Shown here: positions 52,101 through 58,017 of the stretch, in pieces
Layout: every line of letters starts with the position of its first letter
How positions within the stretch are numbered: position 1 is the stretch's first letter
Virus record (IMG/VR): IMGVR_UViG_3300030380_005307
Location: 1-58,602 of that record
Source: a virus
Strand: one strand, 5' to 3'
Length of the DNA stretch: 58,602 bases
Notes under the pieces: model-generated
What the model was told of the DNA's origin: nothing
The model's input: only the letters and a program-made list of their open reading frames with translations
The model's database searches: none
Position numbers and translations under genes: made by a program

Positions 52101-52210
52101 TATACAGCTATATTGCTACTATATGCACCGTCAGCGCCAAATACTTGTACTGAGTCTGTCAAGCATTGAGCTACTCCTCCTGTTGCAAGTAATTGTCCAT
52201 TAAAACTCAT
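49133..52210 (-). CDS. LamG-repeat tail adhesin (1025 aa)
   Basis: Three tandem LamG/concanavalin-like domains are visible by their repeated opening and closing patterns: IAVYQFNGNANDATTNY near 35, VALYTLDYDASDAGGLYDGT near 250 and LAYYKLDNSADDETGVYDGT near 470. Each ends with an IDQVRIF- or LDQVRVF-type strand. The C-terminal third has DUF7483-like repeats (FVAWNWKAGG, WDIIDKARGG and the last WNKSGDTYLYMAFK). Such proteins bind host surface glycans. The position within the fibre gene group supports a receptor-binding role. Confidence 0.8.
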   Translation of the reverse strand: MSFNGQLLATGGVAQCLTDSVQVFGADGAYSSNIAVYQFNGNANDATTNYNATTQGSPSYVTGKFGQAASLSNSDTDYFTTSISPTILGNSFSLSAWVYFTQNSGGSDYYSIAGAYWNGSSGNQSWIFYVNNGTLSFFSNLTSGSITVTGGTVPLNQWNFVAFSIDDKNQISLNLNGAITTSAVSLSLRSNSINLTLGNLGPYNASRTMYGLLDQVRVFNRALSASELNVLYNETDSTTSNTNLFNEGAGVALYTLDYDASDAGGLYDGTPSNVLFGVEGQINTAGFFDGSTVAADIVLGSSFISAFDVANKSFSLWFNWDGSNPGSNGYGMPFFMNGTGLSNGRIGVQITNSNGTITAYSGTAGSNPTSTISANTWYHFALVVSGSSYEAFVNGSSIGTATNNNGVDSGTQTASIGSWFSSNYYFTGDIDQVRFFRKSLSQEEIDVLVAENPCNYTCTTDTTNYPTTNLAYYKLDNSADDETGVYDGTSTDVFYAFGRFNQAAVFNGSSSIIKDILGSGFTYATKTMTFSAWIFVTDNSNDNMIIGDGLTTATGGWGISTGYGNAPNQRLSFSVASSAMGGVQQTYSSVSIADDTWTHIAVSVDFSSVTDSIKMYINGTEDTSLVDGISGSFVDNTTYNTSIGGTWSGSAARFFEGSIDQVRIFETALTSSQVSELYNEKPCADTSNFAATLYEGNSSYVSNVGFQPDLLWVKGITFSSNNRLFDVVRTASAGSLSSNQTAVNATASGQIITSFEANGFIAPLQAGDVNQSGQDFVAWNWKAGGNAVLNEEGTIDSQVSANTGSGFSIATFTGVGYPNATNAEVGHGLTQAPDIVFIKGTGGTGQSGGAGAWVVGTGVLASNNWTGAFYLNSSAAYYTAINYFFNGAATDSVVKVKTDWFVNGANNTYVMYSWHSVSGQSSISTYEGDGTNDNSKQITGLGFDPSFVMVKNVDSAGGNWDIIDKARGGGNNLYANESFNQNANTPSSYGSGQFISGGFSVTRGSVASSVQWNKSGDTYLYMAFK

Positions 52211-52212
52211 GT

Positions 52213-52770
52213 TTATTCTGGTAATTCAGAGGGTGGAAAGAAAGTTTTATTATATTGTAATACTTCAGCATATGTTGTTAAAGCAGATACTTCAGCTTCT
52301 TTTCTATCACACTCGGTTAATATTTTAGCTCGCTCTGTTGCAGTAGCTGTACTTATTTCTACTCCTCTCTCAGCTTTACGTATAACTTCCCAATCAGTAG
52401 GTTCTAATAATACACCTGCTTTTGCTTTTAGTTCTATTATTGTTGTAGATTTTAATGCATCTATATCATAAACAGGAAGTTTATTACCCGTTGGATTACC
52501 CTCTTCGTCAACTTCATCATAAGTAGCATCAAAGTCTTTGTCAGTTATAGGAAATGTAAATATCTTGTTTTCTTCATCCCATTGTAATCCACCTTTATTT
52601 TGTGTGAGTGGGTTATAACTTGGCTTTACTAAATCATAAAAACCTTCGGCCTCTAGTTCTGCTGTATCCGATTTACTGAAGTTAAGCACCGCGCTGCCAT
52701 TTGATTTGGTATATGTATTGGGTAATTGCTTGTACGTTATAATATTTCCGTCTATTAGTTTTGCCTTCAT
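52213..52770 (-). CDS. Tail fibre-associated protein (185 aa)
   Basis: No close family recognised. It combines an N-terminal beta domain (MKAKLIDGNIITYKQLPNTY), an acidic middle with DFDATYDEVDEEGN, and a helical C-terminus with many Ala and Glu. This layout resembles tail fibre assembly or host-specificity proteins encoded between fibre genes. Start and stop are within three bases of both neighbours. Confidence 0.55.
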   Translation of the reverse strand: MKAKLIDGNIITYKQLPNTYTKSNGSAVLNFSKSDTAELEAEGFYDLVKPSYNPLTQNKGGLQWDEENKIFTFPITDKDFDATYDEVDEEGNPTGNKLPVYDIDALKSTTIIELKAKAGVLLEPTDWEVIRKAERGVEISTATATERAKILTECDRKEAEVSALTTYAEVLQYNKTFFPPSELPE

Positions 52771-52771
52771 A

Positions 52772-54277
52772 TTATCCTGGTGTTGAATCGCTTTGGAATG
52801 TTGCTACTGAGTAATGATATACTTTTGCACCCACAGCATCATCCGTGCAAATAATTTGTATTAGATTGTTTGTGGTAGAATCATATTCCACTGAGCCCAC
52901 TCTGTTAAATGTGCTGCCTGTTTCTGCAAATGTCAGTGTATAATTACCACTAACAATTAAATCTACAACTTGTCCCTGAACAGCATTGCTAAAGTTAAAT
53001 GTAGCATTATTGCTTGCTGAAGCAGTAAATGTAGTAGCAGTCGCAAAATCTAAAGCGAAAGTTATACCAGAACCAAGTGCTGAAAGTCCCGTATATCTGT
53101 CGTTAAGAGAAACAATCGAACCACCCATTCCAGAGTGATTTGAGCAATAATAATAAAGTGCAGGTGAATTTTGATTAATTCTTATTCGAACTCTAGCTGT
53201 TCCAGTACCACTTGAATATGTAGTACTATTTGTAACATAATCTGTTTGAGTTACGGGTGTTAATGTGTTTTGTGATGCACTTCCGTAATATTGTATTCCA
53301 GTAGCATAAGGAGTAGATCCATCTAACACTTCTCCTAATTCTATGGGGTGTCCACTGTTAGTGGATGCATCTTGATTAAACTCATATGTAAAACCTTGTG
53401 GTAGATTTATAATAGGCTGGTAATCTCCATCTATATACAATAAATTTCCACTACCAGGATTTACCATGGTTACAACAAGCTCAGAAGTTTGATCTAATAA
53501 TAACTGGTCGGTAGCAGCAGCTTTTGTTTGAATCCCTCCACCGACTTGTACACTATTAACTACTGTTCCATCATTTTCTTTTATTTGAGCAAGATTGCCA
53601 GCTGTAATTAGCTGATTAGTTCCAGCTGAATCTCCACCGGCTAAAGTCCAAAGTGCTACTGTTGTGTCTAGAGTTATTGTAACTGTGTCAGTCGCAGAAA
53701 CAGCTGTATTTAAATATGTACCACCGGTAAAAGTAACAACATCACCATTGCCTATGGTCTCAGTATTAGAACCGTCGGAAATATCAAAGCCTGAAAACCC
53801 TCCCGCAGGAGTACCCCAAGTTCCGTCTCCCTTTAAAAAAGTAGAGCCAGTTCCCCCTGTGGGTACATAACCAATATTTGTTGTCCCCGCATATGAATGT
53901 GCGATTATCTTAACATCACCGGTCGTTGGTGAGACTGTGATAGGATCTCCAGTTGAAGTCAAAGTAGAACCTTTATCTACTGTAGTTACGGCCCCGGATG
54001 CACTTATAGTAAATCCAGAAGCTGTGACACTTGAGAAAGCTATTCCACTGCCTTTAGTAATTGTAATTATGTCATCCGTGGCTGTGCCTCCAGGTTTTGT
54101 GCCATCTAAGGTTAAAAGCACATTATCACCTGAAGAAGATGATTGTAGAGTATATGTTGTGTCTAAATTAGCTGGAGGTATTTGGACATTTAAGTTGCCA
54201 GATGCTGTATATCCTACAATTCTTGTAATATTAGCTGCATCTGTTTCTTGGGTAAACTGTGAAAACTTAACTGCCAT
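52772..54277 (-). CDS. Tail fibre protein (501 aa)
   Basis: The Ser/Thr/Gly-rich N-terminal half has a fibre-type segment FLKGDGTWGTPAGG common in phage tail fibres. The C-terminal region has PALYYYCSNHSGMGGSIV near 375, a Cys/His/Met motif resembling the cupredoxin-like modules found in marine phage fibres, which might bind metal. The start ATG (54277-54275) follows an A-rich leader. It probably contacts the host receptor or forms fibre shaft. Confidence 0.7.
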   Translation of the reverse strand: MAVKFSQFTQETDAANITRIVGYTASGNLNVQIPPANLDTTYTLQSSSSGDNVLLTLDGTKPGGTATDDIITITKGSGIAFSSVTASGFTISASGAVTTVDKGSTLTSTGDPITVSPTTGDVKIIAHSYAGTTNIGYVPTGGTGSTFLKGDGTWGTPAGGFSGFDISDGSNTETIGNGDVVTFTGGTYLNTAVSATDTVTITLDTTVALWTLAGGDSAGTNQLITAGNLAQIKENDGTVVNSVQVGGGIQTKAAATDQLLLDQTSELVVTMVNPGSGNLLYIDGDYQPIINLPQGFTYEFNQDASTNSGHPIELGEVLDGSTPYATGIQYYGSASQNTLTPVTQTDYVTNSTTYSSGTGTARVRIRINQNSPALYYYCSNHSGMGGSIVSLNDRYTGLSALGSGITFALDFATATTFTASASNNATFNFSNAVQGQVVDLIVSGNYTLTFAETGSTFNRVGSVEYDSTTNNLIQIICTDDAVGAKVYHYSVATFQSDSTPG

Positions 54278-54287
54278 TTTATTTCTT

Positions 54288-54428
54288 TTATTCTATTATT
54301 AATTCTTGACTAGAAGCTTCCGTAACAATTTGATCGGAGGCTTCTGTTACTATTTTTTGCAAAGTAGGAGTGCCTCCGTTGTTGAAGGTCGATCCTATTA
54401 TATTTCCAATTGCAATGACACTTATCAT
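54288..54428 (-). CDS. Hypothetical small protein (46 aa)
   Basis: Encodes MISVIAIGNIIGSTFNNGGT and a C-terminal short tandem repeat (IVTEASDQ, IVTEASSQ). It fits the gap between two fibre-region genes with 10 and 22 bases to spare. Translation is supported only by this arrangement. Confidence 0.5.
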   Translation of the reverse strand: MISVIAIGNIIGSTFNNGGTPTLQKIVTEASDQIVTEASSQELIIE

Positions 54429-54450
54429 TGTATTATTATAACAATACCTA

Positions 54451-54954
54451 TTACCACAATGCTATAATATTAGTGGCAGTCGTACCAGTGCTAAAAACCT
54501 TTTGAACCTGTACAGGGAAGAAAGTTCCTTGTAGTACACCCACAAAAGTAACTTCATCACCAGCGATTGTTGTAACTTTAATATTCCCAGCTCCACCAAT
54601 ATATAAAACCGAACCCTCTTGAGTCCCACCGTATATAGCATAATCTTTTCCGCTAACCGAAAATATGTTATCATCTACATTTAATGTCGTACCATCAACC
54701 ACATTTTTAACGGTTGTTTGGCTGCCATCTGAAGTATTAACTATGACCATACCTGGTTTTATGCCAGCCAAAAGGAAACTTAAAGTAGCCATATTATCAG
54801 GATCAGTCCCTACTCTATTAGCGTCAATAAGCTGAGTGGTGCTACCTGAAGTCGTAGTTCCCGTAGCCCCTCCTACACCAATATCTGGTATTACTGTATT
54901 ATCACTTGGATATACTGACCATGCTTTTCCTGCTTGTAATTTTTGATATGCCAT
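54451..54954 (-). CDS. Structural protein, MAYQKLQAG type (167 aa)
   Basis: The opening MAYQKLQAGKAWSVYPSDNT and the closing FFPVQVQKVFSTGTTATNII with ALW are a pattern seen in small structural proteins of marine phages. Function unassigned (possibly head or tail decoration). The product is beta-rich with many Thr and Gly and no membrane segment. Confidence 0.65.
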   Translation of the reverse strand: MAYQKLQAGKAWSVYPSDNTVIPDIGVGGATGTTTSGSTTQLIDANRVGTDPDNMATLSFLLAGIKPGMVIVNTSDGSQTTVKNVVDGTTLNVDDNIFSVSGKDYAIYGGTQEGSVLYIGGAGNIKVTTIAGDEVTFVGVLQGTFFPVQVQKVFSTGTTATNIIALW

Positions 54955-54955
54955 T

Positions 54956-55114
54956 TTAATATCTTTTATAAGGGAAAACTCGATTTAAAGTGTCGCGTCT
55001 TTCATCGCATCCGCAGTCGGTGTTAGTTGCCTCGGCAACTTTATCAACGACGTATTTTATTCCGGTCGCTTTTGTAAATTTAGCTACACTATCTCCGAGA
55101 CCTCTTGATTTCAT
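54956..55114 (-). CDS. Small phage protein, MKSRGLGD type (52 aa)
   Basis: Encodes MKSRGLGDSVAKFTKATGIK followed by TDCGCDERRDTLNRVFPYKR. Proteins with this opening and a CGCD-RR segment occur widely in marine phages, with unknown function. Its stop lies two bases before the next ATG. Confidence 0.7.
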   Translation of the reverse strand: MKSRGLGDSVAKFTKATGIKYVVDKVAEATNTDCGCDERRDTLNRVFPYKRY

Positions 55115-55116
55115 AT

Positions 55117-55323
55117 TTATTTTTTACAGCCAAAATTGTTAGCAAAGTTAGCCATTGCTACAACATTCTTGGAATATTTTCCCTTATTGCGCATAACAGC
55201 TGAAGCGGCACTACATGTGCTTTTGCCAGGCATGTTATTTTTTACCCAACGAGTAAATTTCCCCTGGTTTTTATCCTTAATCATAGGAAAAGCATCCTTG
55301 CTAGTTCTGCCTCTTTTAGCCAT
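55117..55323 (-). CDS. Small basic protein (68 aa)
   Basis: A Lys-rich 68-residue protein with TRWVKNNMPGKSTCSAASAV and GKYSKNVVAMANFANNFGC, resembling small conserved phage proteins of unknown function. Two Cys residues at the ends of these stretches might bind metal. Its start overlaps the previous gene's stop by one base. Confidence 0.65.
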   Translation of the reverse strand: MAKRGRTSKDAFPMIKDKNQGKFTRWVKNNMPGKSTCSAASAVMRNKGKYSKNVVAMANFANNFGCKK

Positions 55324-55550
55324 TATTTTCTAATTAACATAGATAAATGATCCTTAACGCTTCTTTTTTCGCCATGAGATTCGTAAGTCATTGAGTGATC
55401 ACCTCCATAAGCATGTCCATATAATTTCTTAGACATCCCTTTGCTTTCATCTCTTCTAGCTTTCATGCTTTGAGATTTTTTTCCGTCCTTCATACCAATA
55501 GACTCATCGAGTCTGGCATTGTATCCTTGAGAATATTTTACTGTAGGCAT
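55323..55550 (-). CDS. Small charged protein (75 aa)
   Basis: Encodes MPTVKYSQGYNARLDESIGM, with repeated DES-GM stretches (LDESIGMKDGKK and RRDESKGMSKKL). Likely disordered and highly charged. Function unknown. A perfect -7 element lies 29 bases upstream. Confidence 0.65.
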   Translation of the reverse strand: MPTVKYSQGYNARLDESIGMKDGKKSQSMKARRDESKGMSKKLYGHAYGGDHSMTYESHGEKRSVKDHLSMLIRK

Positions 55551-55578
55551 TTTTAAAAATTTTTAATTAAACATATTA

Positions 55579-55586
55579 CAAATATA
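55579..55586 (-). promoter_or_regulatory. Candidate -7 element within the small late genes
   Basis: TATATTTG on the minus strand matches TAnnTTTG perfectly and lies upstream of the 75-aa gene. It starts at the 3' edge of the 96-aa gene. No TTG is visible at -33. Confidence 0.4.
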
Positions 55587-55877
55587 CTAATATTTTCCTT
55601 GCCTATTTTTGGGAGAACTTTTTGTAGATCCTCCTGGACCAGACCATAATTTTTTACAAGACCAGTACCTTGCTGTAAGCTTTGATTTAGCTGTGCCACA
55701 TTTATGTCTAGCCCTAAAAGATTTTCTAGCTGCCGAAGAATAATTATGACCATAGCCCGTTGCACCAAAATGAATAAGTTTTTCTTTACCCCCCTCGCAA
55801 CCTTTTACCATTTTTTTCTTTCCAGCTCTGTCGCTTTTCATTACGACATTGCATTTCATTTTGGATTTCTCAGCCAT
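55587..55877 (-). CDS. DUF5872-like basic protein (96 aa)
   Basis: The pattern CNVVMKSDRAGKKKMVKGC, GGKEKLIHFGATGYGHN, RKSFRARHKC and ARYWSCKKLW resembles DUF5872 proteins of cyanophages and other marine phages. Four Cys residues could coordinate a metal. The function is unknown; virion or DNA association is suggested by charge. Confidence 0.65.
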   Translation of the reverse strand: MAEKSKMKCNVVMKSDRAGKKKMVKGCEGGKEKLIHFGATGYGHNYSSAARKSFRARHKCGTAKSKLTARYWSCKKLWSGPGGSTKSSPKNRQGKY

Positions 55878-56110
55878 TATGCATTTCTTACGGTTGAAGT
55901 ATTTTTTACGAATTGGCGTTTCCCACCTGATGCTTTTTTCTTTCTAGCTGTTGCCGCTAGTGCTCTTTTTGAAAGCCTTTTAGCTTTGGATAATGGCAAA
56001 CATCTATCTGGATTTTTTTTGTTTTTGCTAGTTCCACATGGTCCTTTTATTTTGCCATCTGTTCCTATACGAACCCACTTTTGTTCTCGCCATTTTTTTA
56101 ATTCACCCAT
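55877..56110 (-). CDS. DUF6321-like basic protein (77 aa)
   Basis: KWREQKWVRIGTDGKIKGPC, then NPDRCLPLSKAKRLSKRALA, resembles DUF6321 proteins of marine phages. Two Cys residues and very basic composition. Function unknown. It shares one base with the following gene. Confidence 0.65.
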   Translation of the reverse strand: MGELKKWREQKWVRIGTDGKIKGPCGTSKNKKNPDRCLPLSKAKRLSKRALAATARKKKASGGKRQFVKNTSTVRNA

Positions 56111-56111
56111 T

Positions 56112-56246
56112 TTATTTTTTCATTGTTGCACCAGCTATTCTATCAGCTTGTGTTGCATTCGGGTTGTTATCAATACCAGCTTTTACACTTAGCATTCCGA
56201 AAGTACTTCTTTTTTTCTTTCGGCTTTTTTTATCCATTTTACTCAT
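56112..56246 (-). CDS. Small phage protein, TFGMLSVKAGID type (44 aa)
   Basis: Encodes a Lys-rich start (MSKMDKKSRKKKRS) and TFGMLSVKAGIDNNPNATQA, a stretch shared by small proteins in many marine phages. The function is unknown. The close spacing to its neighbours supports it as a real gene. Confidence 0.7.
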   Translation of the reverse strand: MSKMDKKSRKKKRSTFGMLSVKAGIDNNPNATQADRIAGATMKK

Positions 56247-56248
56247 AA

Positions 56249-56329
56249 CTATTTATTTAAGTGCGATCCATCACAGAAACCTTCTGTATTAGATGTATTT
56301 CCGCATGCGCACATTGGTTCCTTTTTCAT
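56249..56329 (-). CDS. Minimal CDGSH-like Fe-S/zinc peptide (26 aa)
   Basis: Encodes MKKEPMCACGNTSNTEGFCD followed by GSHLNK. The Cys-x-Cys, Thr and Cys-Asp-Gly-Ser-His arrangement follows the CDGSH signature that binds 2Fe-2S clusters, but with one additional residue in the loop and Glu-Gly in place of Pro. Only the metal-binding loop is present. In CDGSH proteins the fold is normally a dimer or tandem of about 40-residue motifs. Its start overlaps the preceding stop (ATGA). Reality of the gene is supported by its place in a tight series. Confidence 0.65.
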   Translation of the reverse strand: MKKEPMCACGNTSNTEGFCDGSHLNK

Positions 56330-56448
56330 TTCTTTTTACTTTTATTCATTGATTTTAGCATTCTGTCTATCTTTGCCGCTTGGCCTTTGTGCATAGCAGA
56401 AGCTTTTCTAAGTTGTGAAGCAATTTCTTTAAGTTTTTTACCGTCCAT
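56326..56448 (-). CDS. Small phage protein, MDGKKLKEIA type (40 aa)
   Basis: Encodes MDGKKLKEIASQLRKASAMH and a Lys-rich helical end. This sequence type recurs in marine phages near the previous small genes. Function unknown. It overlaps both neighbours at stop/start codons. Confidence 0.65.
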   Translation of the reverse strand: MDGKKLKEIASQLRKASAMHKGQAAKIDRMLKSMNKSKKK

Positions 56449-56603
56449 TATCTTTTACTTTTTTTTGCGTAGTTAGGGTCTTTACAATATTTGCTTGCAG
56501 CCATATTTGCATAGGCTGATGGATATTTGTCAAAGGTACGCTTTGCCCAAGCAATTCCTGCTGGGCAAATTTTATTACCTTTTGTGCGTCCTTTCTTAGC
56601 CAT
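56448..56603 (-). CDS. Small phage protein, PSAYANMAASKYC type (51 aa)
   Basis: Encodes MAKKGRTKGNKICPAGIAWA, then KYPSAYANMAASKYCKDPNY. It is widely recurring in marine phages, with two Cys residues and basic ends; the function is unknown. Stop and start codons overlap those of its neighbours by one base. Confidence 0.7.
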   Translation of the reverse strand: MAKKGRTKGNKICPAGIAWAKRTFDKYPSAYANMAASKYCKDPNYAKKSKR

Positions 56604-56755
56604 TAGTATCCAGACTTAGTTTTTTTCTCCATTCCATAACCAGGATTGTAAGAAATTTTTCCTTTCATCATTTTTGCAAATGAATCAGCCTGTGCTTTCC
56701 CTACAGCGTTGTAAGGAAATGTTCTAGACATGTTTTTAACTTTTACAGTCGGCAT
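56603..56755 (-). CDS. Small basic protein (50 aa)
   Basis: Encodes MPTVKVKNMSRTFPYNAVGK with a C-terminal YNPGYGMEKKTKSGY. The MPTVK opening is shared with the 75-aa gene, suggesting related N-terminal signals or a common origin. Function unknown. Confidence 0.65.
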   Translation of the reverse strand: MPTVKVKNMSRTFPYNAVGKAQADSFAKMMKGKISYNPGYGMEKKTKSGY

Positions 56756-56766
56756 AATATTTAATT

Positions 56767-56898
56767 TTAAAGTTCAACAATATCCCACCTTTCACCTGTC
56801 CAAACTCTCTTTGTTTTTGGAGAAGCGGGTTTCTTTTCTACAGGAGCCTCTTGTACTTTTGGCTCTTGTTTTTTAGCGGTCTTTTTTTTCGCTGCCAT
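56767..56898 (-). CDS. Small Lys-rich protein (43 aa)
   Basis: Encodes a Lys/Ala/Pro-rich N-terminus (MAAKKKTAKKQEPKVQEAPV) and an end WTGERWDIVEL. The basic disordered part resembles histone-like tails and the acidic end could bind a partner. Function unknown. Confidence 0.6.
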   Translation of the reverse strand: MAAKKKTAKKQEPKVQEAPVEKKPASPKTKRVWTGERWDIVEL

Positions 56899-56933
56899 AA
56901 TTTATAATTTTTAGTGAAGTTAAATTAAATTTT

Positions 56934-57296
56934 TTATTTTTTATTTTTTAACTCAAAATACACTCCAGCAATTGAAAGCTTATTTACTATTTCTTTTTGC
57001 ATTTCTATAAGCATTCCCTCTAACTCATCCTTCTGTTGAATTAATTGCTGAACCTGACCTTGTAGTTTTTCATTCCTGTTTTTAAGTTCTTGAACTTCAT
57101 TGGGGTTTCTTCCAATAATTGTAAAAAGTATTACTGATAATGAACCAGAAATAACCCCTACAATAGATACAAACAAATCTTTGTTTTCGGTTGGTATGGT
57201 ATTGTAAGATAAAAAAAACAGTAAGCCAATAACTACTAAAAATATACCTAGAGCTCCTGCATAATTTCTTATATCCTTACCAATATCCTTTTGCAT
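56934..57296 (-). CDS. Membrane protein with coiled-coil tail (120 aa)
   Basis: Two hydrophobic segments (GALGIFLVVIGLLFFLSYNT and FVSIVGVISGSLSVILFTII) form a membrane hairpin, followed by a Glu/Gln/Lys coiled coil (LQGQVQQLIQQKDELEGMLI). It is the first gene of the late cluster and has its own promoter in the divergent region. Function unknown; the layout is seen in marine phages. Confidence 0.65.
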   Translation of the reverse strand: MQKDIGKDIRNYAGALGIFLVVIGLLFFLSYNTIPTENKDLFVSIVGVISGSLSVILFTIIGRNPNEVQELKNRNEKLQGQVQQLIQQKDELEGMLIEMQKEIVNKLSIAGVYFELKNKK

Positions 57297-57317
57297 TTGT
57301 AATATTCAATATCTTTA
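57289..57317 (+). promoter_or_regulatory. Promoter of the regulator gene
   Basis: TTTTG (57289-57293), a 16-base spacer and TATCTTTA (57310-57317) give a plus-strand promoter with a start near 57323 and a short leader before the ATG at 57342. Its -7 element is only two bases from the opposing -7 of the late cluster. Confidence 0.5.
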
Positions 57318-57319
57318 CA

Positions 57320-57327
57320 CAAAGTTA
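57320..57327 (-). promoter_or_regulatory. Promoter -7 of the late gene cluster
   Basis: TAACTTTG on the minus strand is a perfect TAnnTTTG match. Transcription near 57314 would give a leader of under 20 bases for the 120-aa gene at 57296. No strong -33 element is seen, so an activator may be required. Confidence 0.45.
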
Positions 57328-57341
57328 TAAAATTAAATCTA

Positions 57342-57794
57342 ATGAATATTTCGAGAAAAAGAGACTATCTAAAGTACTGGCGAGTTATAAGATACTTTGT
57401 CATGAGAAAATATAAAGTCAATACACAAGAACTTGACATGCTATTATTTTTATATAGTGAAGAATATTTTAACGTAGACAAATTTCAAGAGTTTAATAAC
57501 CTTTTGGGATGGAACAAAAATAGATTTAACAAGCTCAAGCAAGAAGGTTGGATTGAAGTTATTCGGCCTTACAACAGAAGAGAAAGAAAGAAAGCGCTTT
57601 ACGGATTGTCATTTAAAGCCGTTCGAATGTTAGGATCTATTTACGACAAATTGGATGGTGGAATGATACCTACTCACAAATCAAACAATCCTATGTTTTT
57701 AGCTAATGTTGGATTTAGTGACAAAGTATACAGAAAACAAATACTGAAAATGAACGAGGCTATTCGACAAGAACAATGTCATTCTCTCGAATAA
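57342..57794 (+). CDS. Winged-helix (MarR-like) regulator (150 aa)
   Basis: A charged, helical protein with YKVNTQELDMLLFLYSEEYF, WNKNRFNKLKQEGWIEVIRP and YNRRERKKALYGLSFKAVRM, the helix-helix-wing order of MarR-type winged helices (about residues 25-100). It would bind DNA, plausibly at the divergent promoters just upstream, to control late genes or itself. It is alone on the plus strand in this region, and its last 35 bases overlap the end of groES on the other strand. Confidence 0.7.
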   Translation: MNISRKRDYLKYWRVIRYFVMRKYKVNTQELDMLLFLYSEEYFNVDKFQEFNNLLGWNKNRFNKLKQEGWIEVIRPYNRRERKKALYGLSFKAVRMLGSIYDKLDGGMIPTHKSNNPMFLANVGFSDKVYRKQILKMNEAIRQEQCHSLE

Positions 57795-58017
57795 TTGTGT
57801 AGGGCTCATCGTGAATAAGCATAGTATATCCCGCGCGCTTATCGTAATATATAATACTATCCTTCTTTATGGGTATAACATCGTTACCTACTTCAACGAT
57901 CCTCCCCTTTTTATACCTAAGCTGGTTCGCATCTTCAGCAGAAAGAAGAAGTCCAGAAGAGGTTTTTAGTTCCTCCTCGATTGTTTTAATTACAACATAT
58001 TTCCCTATTGGCCTCAT
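57760..58017 (-). CDS. groES: Co-chaperonin GroES (85 aa)
   Basis: The lid of the GroEL chamber. MRPIGKYVVIKTIEEE is the first strand. LKTSSGLLLSAEDA is the mobile loop region that contacts GroEL. KGRIVEVGNDVIP, then KKDSIIYYDKRAGYTMLI, with the ending IIRENDIVLVE, completes the fold. At 85 residues it is slightly shorter than the usual 95-100. The ATG overlaps the groEL stop (ATGA), so the pair is translated together, groEL first. Confidence 0.9.
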   Translation of the reverse strand: MRPIGKYVVIKTIEEELKTSSGLLLSAEDANQLRYKKGRIVEVGNDVIPIKKDSIIYYDKRAGYTMLIHDEPYTIIRENDIVLVE

